Assembly (NCBI GenBank): GCA_905331475.1
Contig: CAJNYU010001604.1
Location: 1-64,000 of the forward strand
DNA: 64,000 bases
Reading direction: 5' to 3'
Source: Rotaria socialis
Taxonomy: Eukaryota > Rotifera > Eurotatoria > Philodinida > Philodinidae
Part shown: positions 48,001-58,634 of the stretch, piece after piece
Layout of the letters: each line of letters starts with the position of its first letter
Numbering within the stretch: position 1 is the first letter of the stretch
Translations under genes and position numbers: made by a program
Notes under the pieces: generated by a model
The model's input: the letters and a program-made list of their open reading frames with translations, nothing else
Told to the model about the DNA's origin: nothing
Databases searched by the model: none

Positions 48001-49317
48001 TCACTCTACAAAATAGATAAATCAATCGATTAAAACTATTGTAATTAAATTGAAATTATATTTCATTTCTTTTTAATAGGATGCAAAATCTGTATCAAGC
48101 GATCAAGGCTTAACATTGAAGCGTGCTCTAAGCAATGGCAGTCTCACACCAGGCACACTTGAAGTTCGACTAAAATTTGACGCTAAAAATAGCAAGATGT
48201 GGATATTTGTTATAAAAGGAACGTTAGATCTTGAACAAAGTACATTAAAGCAAACACTTGTTCAAATACATCTAACAATGTTGCCGAACAAACGTATTCG
48301 TTATCGCACACAAGCAAAACCTGCCGATAATGCTATGTTTGCAGAAGAATTTTTCTGTAAAGTATCATCTGGTTAGTTTATTACTATATAAATATATGCT
48401 CGGTCGATATGCATTCATTAAGAAGTGTTTTGTTTTCTTCATTTGATTAGAACCAATTCAAACGCAAGGTATTCGCTTTCGATTATATACAAATAAACGC
48501 TTTAAACGTGAAAAGCTTGTTGCTGAAGCAACAGTTATGTTTGGTTCAGTTAATTTGGATGAAGATATGTGTAAAATAATTCAATTGGAACCAGTTTGTG
48601 TAAAAATGTAGACTTCATCATTATAAATTTTAATTTTCTTTTATCATCTAGCCATCTGATGATTCAGAAGCAGGTAGTTTTCATTCACGTAAAAGTAGTA
48701 ATTCACAATCAAGAAAAGATTCAATAATTCAAACTGGTGGATCGAGTAGTTCTACACTGCCAGAAATTGAAATTGGTTTAGCTTATGATAAAAATCAAGC
48801 AGTTCTTCTTTTTGAAATAGGAAAAGGAGTTAATTTTGACATATCATCATTAGGACGAGCTCCAGGTACGTACTACATATTCTCTGGATCGGTAATTTAC
48901 TTAGTCGGGTACTTTCTTTTCTTTTTCTAAAGATACGTATGCTCAATTGACACTTCTTAATTCTCATGGAGAACAAATAGCATCGAATAAAACTGTTACT
49001 CGGTGTAATCAACATCATCCTGTATTTGCTGAACGTTACCCATTTAATATTGAAGAAAATCTTCTCAGTCAAATAACATTTGTTCTCACTATTATTAATA
49101 AACGATCAGCAGGAAAAGAAAATCGCAATATTGGTTGGATATCATTTGGTATACCTCTATTATTGCCTACCTACTATATATTATAAATTACTCGTTGAAA
49201 TTTTATTTATATTTAGGTCATGGTGTCAGTGGTGACACGCAAGTAGCTCATTGGGATTCGATGATGAATGCACAAGGTGAAACTATAACACGGTGTCATG
49301 CTCTACTAGAAAGTTAA
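45068..49317 (+). CDS. SYT14: synaptotagmin-14/16-like protein
   Basis: Nine exons (45068-45116, 45968-46291, 47479-47610, 47666-47853, 48080-48371, 48451-48593, 48652-48865, 48933-49148, 49217-49317) encode 552 aa, close to the length of SYT14. The short N-terminus (MASNETNTTISTPDIT) has two Asn-glycosylation sites, then one helix at about 23-43 followed by a Cys pair. A basic/Ser-rich linker leads to C2A (about 255-376; TPGTLEVRLKF, IRFRLYTNKRFKREKLVAE) and C2B (about 413-552; LPEIEIGLAY, RAPDTYAQLTLLNSHGEQ, IGWISF, HWDSMM, ending CHALLES). The C-terminal pattern is that of SYT14/16, which lack the aspartates needed for calcium binding; the loops seen here also lack the usual acidic clusters. 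A role in calcium-independent membrane traffic is inferred. Introns 1 and 2 are long and could hide an extra exon; exon 4's acceptor was chosen because it restores phase. Confidence 0.9.
47158..47283. repeat. (ATT)n and (TA)n microsatellites in a synaptotagmin intron
   Basis: About seven ATT units at 47158-47178 and an alternating TA run at 47259-47283, both inside the intron between exons 2 and 3. Confidence 0.9.
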
Positions 49318-50166
49318 ATATTTGTGTTGTAATGATGAATTTTTTTGTCATTGTCAAAAATTTAACAATATATAAACGTGACGTATATAATCGTGATTTT
49401 CTCTTCAGTTTATATGTTTGGTTAGTCTAAATTTTGATTGCAATATCTTATTGATATTTCATTACATGAAAAGCACAGTGCATAATTGATCCATTGTTTT
49501 TTAAATTGTTTTCATTTGAAAAATGTTTTCTGACTTTCTTATAAATTTTTATTTAGTGGAAATTAAAAACAAGTTTTTAATTCACATGACTGATACTGAA
49601 CATTTTTTTCTATTATTTTTCTAGCACCGTTCAAGACACATTCAGAGTGTTGTGAATCGGTGCGTATAGTGGAAAAAATTAAGTTTTGTAATTAAAAATT
49701 GCGTGGGTTTTGCAAAATATGAACTAGTGCGAAAATTGTTCATCTATACAAACAGGAACTTTCAATTATTCATTTGACTCAGTGAAAGACGTAGTAAATT
49801 GCGATGATTTGAATTAATCTTCTCTTTATTCGTTCTTGTTGCAAAACTCATTATTTACGAGAATTTACGAGCCGGTTCTTGTGTAAAAAATTAATTAATT
49901 CCTGTTATTTTATGAAATCATTACAAACGAACTTTTCTTTAATATGAGTATTTTGAGAACTAATTTGAATGGAAACTCTACTGAGAAATAAGGTAGACGC
50001 TTTCTTTAGTTCTAAATAAAATCTTTAAAAAGTACTTTTGACAGTAAGTAGTTTATAAAACTATTTGACGTTAATACATGATTGATATTCACGAGTCTTT
50101 TCAATAATATGTTTTTTTTACTAGTGCCTCTTTGTAAATTAGATGTTTTACATAGTCTTCAGTAGT

Positions 50167-50330
50167 GTCAAACTTGAAACTTGAATTCAGTTGAAAATAG
50201 AAAGTTGCAACTTTCAACTTTCAACTCATAGCGATACATGTGCGAGTCACGATTCTTCAGAATGCTATTGGTTTAAAAGTTGAAAATTGAACATTTCAAT
50301 TTTCAATTGAATTCAAGTTTCAAGTTTGAC
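50167..50330. mobile_element. 164-bp MITE with long inverted repeats
   Basis: The left arm begins GTCAAACTTGAAACTTGAAT. The right arm ends with its exact inverse, ATTCAAGTTTCAAGTTTGAC. The arms stay paired with few mismatches over about 50 bp, around a centre of about 60 bp containing ATGTGCGAGTCACGATTC. No frame, no poly-A tail; an inverted-repeat element or its folded-back copy. Confidence 0.8.
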
Positions 50331-52522
50331 GTATATGATAGTCTTATAATGTTAGTCGATTTATTCGTACTGATTTCTTACCATTAAAGGTATACGCGAA
50401 ATAGTTTGGATTGTTTTTATCTACATGATTGTAATTGTCATATTTATCAAAGAATATGCTCGCAAGATTTTCCACACGTCTGAACTTGAAACAGCATGAA
50501 TTCACTTGTACATACTACTAACAGAACTTGCATATCATCACCTGCAGGAGAAGTTTTCCAACGGATAAATCACTTTTTTCGTCGAGAACATTTGCATTTT
50601 GCAGACTGTGCGGTAAGCGGTAAATATTTCTGAATAGAGTTTCTATCTTTAGCTAATTAATGAAAATATAGCGTACTTTTGCAGTTCATTTTAAGTAAGC
50701 ATTAAATAGTCAGCTTTTCTTATGTCTCTCTCAGTGAGATTACCATATTCATTGTAAAAAAAGTGTCATAACAAAAACAAAATAAGCAAAGAAACGAGCT
50801 AACAGCACGAACGTTTTTCGAAGTAGTCAGAAGCCATTAGAATCTGCATGATGTATATTGTATTGTCTCAGAAGTGATAAATCAATGGGGGCTATTCTTC
50901 TAATTAGACAATCTATGAAATTTCATGACCCTGAAATCCTTGTTTTTGTATATTATTTATGACTAAAAGCAAAATAGAATACTCAAGGTCATAGATATAG
51001 TAATTGAATGAAACTTAAGTAATTCTTCTAACAAATAATAGGTCAAAAAAAAAAGTTAACTTAAATGATTCCAACCGGTTAATTGACGTCGATGTCAAAG
51101 CTTAAGTATAAAATCTTCTGTAGTAGTTTCATTTGAAATCGTCTAGATTCTATTTTTTCTAGTATTGAAAACAACACGATAAAGATATACTCTAAGTTAT
51201 TAAATCTATATACTTAGAGAACTAGCCGATTATAGGAAATTCTAACGTTTTGTTTTACTATATTTCAATAGTTGTCTACAATCAATTATTGTTTCTAGCA
51301 AGATAATAAAGAGAACAATGGTGTATGAATGCCATCATAATATCAATACAGTTGCATGCTTTAGGTTTTCAATTATTTATGAAATTATAGCAAATGCCTA
51401 TTACTAACTCTATTTTCATAGAACACGATGCCTTGCATGAAAAAAACAATAACAAAAACTTGCAATAACTTTCTATGTCCAGTTCCTGAGCAGAAAAAAT
51501 TTGCAGTCAAGAGATAGGAAGTTTTTTTTGGTTTATTAATTAAATTAATCAAAATTCAAATACAATTTTCAATGTGTAGCCATATTACAAATTTATGAAT
51601 TGAAAAAAGATCAAAATCGATGGATTTTTATTTTTAATTAAATTTATAGGGCAAAACGTAAATGTAAATAGATGAGATTTTCTTATTTCGTTTTAGATTT
51701 AATACAAAACATAGTTTGATCCAATAGAATACTAGCATTCATATGATCGTAGACTATTAGACTAGATCGACATTCAATAACGATATGTTCTCCAAATGTT
51801 TTTCATTATTTCTCTATTACTTCGATAATTATTGTCATCCTCATAATCAAATTGCTTATTGATGCAAAAAAAATGCCTATCATGCTGCAAAATTTATCGT
51901 CTTCTGATTGATATTTATCAAAAATATATCTCTGTCTTTCGATTCATTTTGTGACAAACAAAAAATTAGAGCCTTACACTGTCACCAGTAGTTTTCGAAT
52001 TAAATCTTTACAAATAATCTAAGTTATTTTTGTCAATAAAATTTAGTCATGACTTCAACTATAAACAAATGTAGATAACGTAGAAGCTAAAAGAATAGCT
52101 CACTAATGATATCAATATGAGAAGAATTAATTTAGATTGTATGATATACAATGTTGACAATATTCAATTTATTCATTGGCGACATCTTCTTATTACCATT
52201 TGATCATTGGTAATTTGACCATTCGAATAATTCATGAAAAAATGATTTAATCTTTTTCTTTCACTAAAACTGTTTTGATTTTAGAGGTATGCTATTACTA
52301 AAATTTCTGTTTTGCTTCTACTAGGCGTTAATGAATTAAAAAATCGAAAAAGAATTCTTTGAACATGATTATCGTTTGTCTATTTTTATATGTTAATTAT
52401 TGCAGAAACAAGTCCAAGCAAATATTATCTGTAATAAATCAAGCCTATTCAATAAGACAAATGTTGAACAGATTTATCCGTTTAGAAATGTCTTAATTGA
52501 CTGAGAAAATAAATCATTTACA

Positions 52523-52765
52523 TATGCAATCAAGGGGGAAACGACTGACTTTTGGACTTGAAGTTACTTTGAGCTACTTCGACTTACTTCGAAGTACTCT
52601 TAGCTACTTCAAGTAATTTATTTTCACCTACTTTTCAACTTCACATTTACTTGAAGTTACTTGTTCTAACTTTGTGCTACTTGAGTGATACTTTGCGCTA
52701 CTTCAAGTAATGTACTTTGACGTACTTTTGTACTTCAAGTGCGCTGTTTCCCCCTTGTATGCAAT
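52523..52765. mobile_element. hAT-type MITE, 227 bp, with 8-bp target duplication
   Basis: The element 52531-52757 begins CAAGGGGGAAAC and ends GTTTCCCCCTTG, perfect 12-bp inverted termini. It is flanked on both sides by TATGCAAT (52523-52530 and 52758-52765), an exact 8-bp target duplication of the length typical of hAT transposons. Its interior is not unique sequence but a chain of about 10-bp units such as ACTTGAAGTT, ACTTTGAGCT and ACTTCGAAGT. A damaged relative lies in a TMEM131 intron (36741-36928). Confidence 0.9.
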
Positions 52766-54906
52766 CGATCATTCTTATGATTAATCATGAAATAACTTCA
52801 TAATTTCTTAATATATCCTATACTTGCTAAGATATTTTCAATAAATTGTATGAACGTGAAAAGAACTATATAATAGTTAGCAGTCATTTGGAAAGAAATC
52901 TTTTGAGAATACTCATACAAATGAACATTGACAAAAGGACTCATAGATAGTATTGAAAATAGTTGTAATACAAAACAGGATAGAAAGTTTCCATTTTCAT
53001 TACTATATACAGAAGATAATGATGCCACAGGTTTAAGATTTTTCATTGCCATCTTTGAAAATTAAATGTACTCTTAGAAGTTCATATAGTGATATTTCAC
53101 ATCTCAGGTTTAACTACAAGTAGAATATTTACAAAACTGAAGCGCTTAGTATTCTATTGAAAATTTTCAATAGATTTTCCATAATTTAGATGAAACGAAA
53201 CTATATATTAACTTATTATTATTATTATTATTTAGAAAAACATCTGAGAAATATCTATACTATCTGTTTCGGTGTAACTTCATCTTCTCTTTTTGCTGAT
53301 GATTATTCCATTCTATTTCTATTCAAAGTTGCTTTAGAAAAGCCGAATCGGTTGTTATTTTCAAATTGACACTATATTATACAAATTGCTGATAGTTCTA
53401 TGATTTTCATTATTATATTATTATTATTATTATTTTTGTTCAATTAATTTTCTACTTTTTATTCCTAATTATCAACGAAAATAATTAAATAATCTTTGAA
53501 TCATCAGAAGGAACGACTATTATCACGAGTGACATAGTAAAAGTATTGAATGATAATTTAATAACAAATAATCAAGCTCCTAATCATCACAGATAACAGA
53601 TTTTCATTGATAAATACGATGATTTCTTCGAATTTCTTAAAAGTTACTACAATAACATTAATTAGTAAATATTACTAATATTTTGCTGTAATCTGCATGA
53701 TTTTATTCTGACAATGCCTGATATTACTTCTAAAATAAGACAAATTCAGCATAGCTTTTCCTAATTATCTACATTCTTATATTTATCAATCGGATTACTT
53801 ATGTGTCATTCTCTTCTAATGATGAGGATCAGTGTTCTTATAATTGGGTTCTCAGTACTCTCTCATTTTAATTGAAGAAAATATCTCTATATGATCGCAT
53901 GAAGTGTCAACGCATGGTGCTCACGCATTTCAACTGTTTTATATATTTTTTTCTATTTTGACACAGGCATTATAACAATTATTTTAAAAATGTCATATAC
54001 ATGAATAAGTGAAAATTATGACCACTTTTATAATTGATATGTGCACTCTCCATTTTTATCATTTTGAAAATTTTCATACTTAAAATTTCTACATGACATA
54101 TTAGATCCACTTAACATCTACATACTGAAAAGCTGAGTACTCTCATCAAAATTTACGTCAATATTTCACTTCGTTTTGGAATGATGATATAGATGCACGA
54201 TATTTGTTAAAAGAAAACCTCAGTATCAATTTATTATTGGTGTCGTCAAGTCAACTGTCATCCAATTTGTAGAGTACAGTAAATCTTTAAGCAATTTATT
54301 ATTTTTCACGATGAACTTTGACATGTACTGTTGAGGGTTGTCTTTACTTAGAATCCAATTAATTCATAGTCTTCTATGGTTGTCCTTTGTTGATACTGCT
54401 AGATTAATAATATTATCATATACTCATTGACACTTATCATACGATCTTTTCATTGTCTTAAATATGATAATCTGCAATATTTAAACTTTTAAGAGTCTAC
54501 AACTGAAATTTTCGATTTACAGAATTCTAAAACTTTAAATAACGATCTTTAACTGATACTTTTGTTTGTGTTTTATCAATTTTTGCTTCCAGAAAAATGC
54601 GTATCGAATGATTTTTAATTAGATTTCTCTTACTTTCAACGATGAGGATTTTAGGAGGGAAGAAGGCAGATAAGTTTCATCTAAACTAATTCTAAGTTAC
54701 TTTCTTCTGAAATCTATCTAAATTTCATAAACGAATCATTGTATGCGTTATTTTGCTCGTATTAACCAATTCAAGACATGCAATAAATTTATCGATAGTT
54801 TTTTATACTGAAATATTTTGTTTTTATTGAATAAACTGAGTTAATTGGAATCAAATTTATTATATATATATATATATATATATAAATATTGTAGAAAATA
54901 AAGTTT

Positions 54907-56770
54907 CTAACATTCATCGCCAGCAGGTAGATGACTATTCATTCGTTTATTTCTTGGTTGGTTATTTTTATCTAGTTCATCATTTAATGTCAAATGTTTC
55001 TGTATTGTTGATAATGATGCTGTTGACGCTAGTTTTACAGTTTGAAATTTTTGTTTTCGATAAATTGAACCTTGCTTACAAAAATATAATGCAACAATAT
55101 CACATATGAATGTTGCCAAACCAAGTACACCAATCATGGATCCTATATTAAGTGTTAATACAAGGAAATCAAATCGGCCAGCTTCACCATTAACAGTCAC
55201 AATTAATCTTAAACCGAATGCTTTTGTTAGTGTACGATGTGAACGGTTTTTAACTTTCCAATGTGATGCATAACGAAAATTAAAACCAAATGAAAATTGT
55301 TCATCACGTGATCTTGAATCTAAACGGCCGAATGAATATATTGGCTTACATTTTTCATTACCGAGATCTAAATTACACATCCAATCAATTTTAATACGAA
55401 CAACACCACCCGATATTAACATTTTATGACGTTCGTCAGTATCCGGTTCAACTATATTTAATAGATCGCCAACACGAAACACTGGACAGAGTTGATCATG
55501 CACAGGATGATAAAGACATTGAGTTATAGCTACGGAATCATGAAATATATTCGTTCTTGCAATACCAAAACGTGTAAATTCAACGAAATTTTTAACAAAT
55601 ATTGTGAAATTCAATGAACCCATCATAGGTTCAGGTTTATCATTATCATTCTCTACTGGACACCAACCTTCAATTTCACAGCGACCTTCTGGTTGACGGC
55701 ATTTTCCAGTCCAACGTCCATTACTTTTAGGAGGATATGGGCCTAACGCTTGACAATGTGTATCATTGGCGCATGCAGCATCTCTGATATCGAATCCTTC
55801 GATACAGCGTTTTCGTTGTTGATCAGTACGAATAAAGTTAGTCATAATAAAGAGAGCATTATTCTCTTGTGGCGGTATAATAAAATCAGCATTATCTAAT
55901 GTTATTGTATTATTCTTATCAAAACGGCCTATACCTGTAACTTTAAGTGTTACAGACGATATTAATGATGGATCACGATCTTGATAGCCACGTTTATACC
56001 ACATTAAATACGCAAATGCGTAAAATACAATAACCAACTGTACAAAACGACATGTTAATGCTATGGAGTAGGAATGAATAGTAATAATTTTTGGTGCTAA
56101 AAATAAAAGACGTGAAAAAATAACATTAGTGTGCAAATCTTCATTTGAAAAAGCAAAGTGTAAATTTATTTTTATTTTTTAAACCAATTATTATACAAGC
56201 AAAACAGAGACTGTTGATCTTTTTGGAGCTTTCGAATGAGTAGAGACGAAGACATGCTGTAAATTTTGAACAGTTACTTAATGATATTCAAAACTAAGCA
56301 AGTTCTGAAGTTTTACATACGATCATTCATCAGTGATCGGTATTCTACTGAAAACTTTTAGTCAAATTTCCACACAATATCTCCGGGGAAAATTGCTTTT
56401 TTTCTTATACTTTAAAATATTTTCCGATACTTCTTTTTTTCTTAGAAAATTGATGGGAGAGAAAAACAACTGCTAAAAGCATTTTAGAAAAAATCTATAA
56501 TTTATGATTCAAAATCGCTTCGTCTTTGCCTTGCGACGTTGAAAACTGAAGTACTTTCTTCTGCTTCCAATAAAAATTTACCAAAAGCAGACCTATTTAC
56601 TTGCATTTTATTTTAAATCGGGAGAAAATTATCATATTGAATAGAAAAAATAACTTACTTTCATATTCAGTAACCATACTAATAAGAGCAGATTTCATGT
56701 GAGTAAGACCAAATGCATGCGTAAATGGTTGACAATGTCGTTTGATTTTGGCACAGGTTGTCTCAGACAT
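54907..56770 (-). CDS. P2X-type ATP-gated cation channel
   Basis: Two exons on the minus strand, 56770-56659 and 56096-54907, with a 562-nt intron, encode 433 aa. The N-terminus has the conserved cytosolic TPK (38-40). TM1 is about 47-70, followed by YKRGYQ. The extracellular loop has all ten family cysteines (six in the head, RKRC to GWC; then CLYHPVHDQLC and CNLDLGNEKC), the NFTIFVKN segment, FNFRYA and TKAFGLRL. TM2 is about 348-376, followed by YRKQK, matching the YxxxK surface-stability motif. P2X subunits form trimers opened by extracellular ATP. Oddity: of the two ATP-contact lysines after TM1 (K-x-K), only the first is present (K89); the second is Thr91 (TLKVTG). The NFR arginine and the later lysine are kept. 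Exon 2 is long and intronless. Confidence 0.93.
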
Positions 56771-58559
56771 GCTTAAATCGATAAGAATGTGTTTTGTTTT
56801 TAGATTAGATTATTAATTAAATGTTTGACTAATATTTTTGCTCTATGTATCTGTTTCTTCATCAATGCTTACGAACTTATCGTTTGGCTCGACAAATATT
56901 AATCGATGTCCGTTGATGAGAAATAGTTGTGTTATGTTGTTGTTTTTTCCCGAACTCTAGGCACCATGTTGATGAAAACGAGAAAGAAACATTGAACGAT
57001 GTGTGAGACCGAAAGATTTATATTCCTTCCTTTTTCTTAATAATCCAACAGTAATTAAACGACCATACACGAAGAGGAAGGAAAGTGCACTTGATGATTG
57101 ACTGCTCCTTTCTCGTCAATAATTTATTCTAGTCTGATCCCAATATTATTGATGATCGTGAGTTTAGACTGTATAGTACGATAAACCTATCGAGTCTGTG
57201 CAGAAGTCGACGTAGTATATCAGGAAATTGTTAATGGTAATAAATGTCTGTTAAGTAGTGCTCGATTCGCATAAATATCAATAAACTGTGTGCCTCTGTG
57301 GAACGTGCAACGAGAGACAGAGAGAGAGATAGGGAGAGAAGGAGAGGAAAATATAGAAATGCGGGTGATAAGCACCAGCAATATATTTTTTCCATCATAC
57401 AAGCAATAGTAGTCTCTAGGTTGCTTTGTTCTGCCTTTCTCTTTCTCTTTCTCTTTCTCTTTTTTCTCTCTTGTTCTCTTTTTGCAAAATTCAGAATACT
57501 CAATCATTAAATTGCGGACATAACAATAAATAAAAATTGTCTATGAAAACCATTGAATATGTCAGAAAAAGCATTGATAGATTAATAAAATCGGTCATAA
57601 GTAGTATCATGAGAAAATTTTTTAGAATGCTGGCACAATATTTAGATCATCAATATTCTAGGAACCTTATTCGATGATCAACTTTACGCAATTATAAATT
57701 TGTCACATCTATTGCACATTCACAATGTAAAATAAAAGTAACTAAGATTATATTCAATCTCTTACACGTTTTTTACTGTTCTGCTAATGACTTTCTACTG
57801 GCATCGTTCATGAAAGCTTTAGTTTAAAAAAAAGTAAAGTAAAGAAATGCAAATAAAAGCTTATTGCTAACAACATATTTCTTTTGTCATGTTAATTATT
57901 AACATAGTCATGTTTAAAAAGAAAGCATAACCTGTTTCTTTTCATTTAGATTATATTTACAAAAGGAAACTTATTGCATAAAGATCTTTATGTCCGAGAG
58001 AATCTCAGCATAAAAACAGAATGACATCATGAACAAAGTCTGACTTGGAAATCTTTGTCGGAACTCTTTTATATCAGAAAAATTGTGACCAAAATTCGAC
58101 TGTTGTTCTCTGTAAACGTGCTTGAGATGGAGAACAATTTCAAAATTTATTTCTTTGTATAATAAAAAAGAATCACTTCTGGGAGTCGTTGTTGAATTGG
58201 AGAAAATATTTTTAGATAAAATATTTTTTAGCAAATGAAAATACAAGATTATAGACTCAAAGATGTTGTTAATTTATGTCTTCGTTCTTTATTTGACGTT
58301 AAATAAAATATCGATCTCCGGAGTATCATTTTTCAAAAATTATATATTCAGAAATAGCGTTTATTGCGCTATGCATATGTATGTGACAGTACAATGTAAT
58401 AATACATTGAAATGTTTTTTTTTATAATGTTAAACCCTGAGTTTTTCCTCAATATTTCTTCAATGATCGCTATAAAGATAATACAGATTGAATCTAGACG
58501 ATTTATAAAATAAGTTAGCGTCAGTGTTGGATCACATTAACGCTAAACGATGATTAAGC
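56771..58559. other. intergenic, with simple repeats
   Basis: No gene is supported. A purine-rich GA tract (57309-57352) and a CTTTCT tandem (57435-57462) produce overlapping open frames on both strands that are not genes. Confidence 0.5.
57435..57462. repeat. (CTTTCT)n tandem repeat
   Basis: About four to five perfect CTTTCT units, with a pyrimidine-rich continuation on the right. Confidence 0.9.
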
Positions 58560-58561
58560 TG

Positions 58562-58634
58562 CGCCTCCTAATCTAATTGGATTAGGACAACTGCCGGATA
58601 GCAGGAGGTATGGGTTCGATTCCCATGCAGGCAT
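58562..58634 (+). tRNA. tRNA-like sequence, probably pseudogene or SINE head
   Basis: The T arm is perfect (ATGGG-TTCGATT-CCCAT), giving a full B box GGTTCGATTCC. The D arm region ATCTAATTGGATTAGG folds and resembles an A box. The acceptor strands CGCCTCC and GCAGGCA pair at five of seven positions. The anticodon arm is poor: CTGC/GCAG with a six-base loop, so no anticodon can be read with confidence. I read it as a degenerate tRNA gene or the tRNA-derived head of a SINE rather than a working tRNA. Confidence 0.5.

Larger units (their letters stand above)
49318..54906. other. gene-poor region, 5.6 kb
   Basis: No gene is supported. The longest minus-strand frame, 52798-53052 (84 codons, hydrophobic), has no homologue I recognise and no linked exons. 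Two MITEs (50167-50330 and 52531-52757) are listed separately. TTA/ATT microsatellites lie at 53215-53232 and 53416-53434, and a TA run at 54860-54884 just beyond the P2X stop. Confidence 0.5.

Noticed and set aside
52798..53052. 84-codon hydrophobic minus-strand frame
   Set aside because: No recognisable family, no partner exon; hydrophobic translations are expected from T/A-rich DNA.
57220..57510. overlapping frames on both strands
   Set aside because: They arise from the GA-rich and CTTTCT simple repeats.
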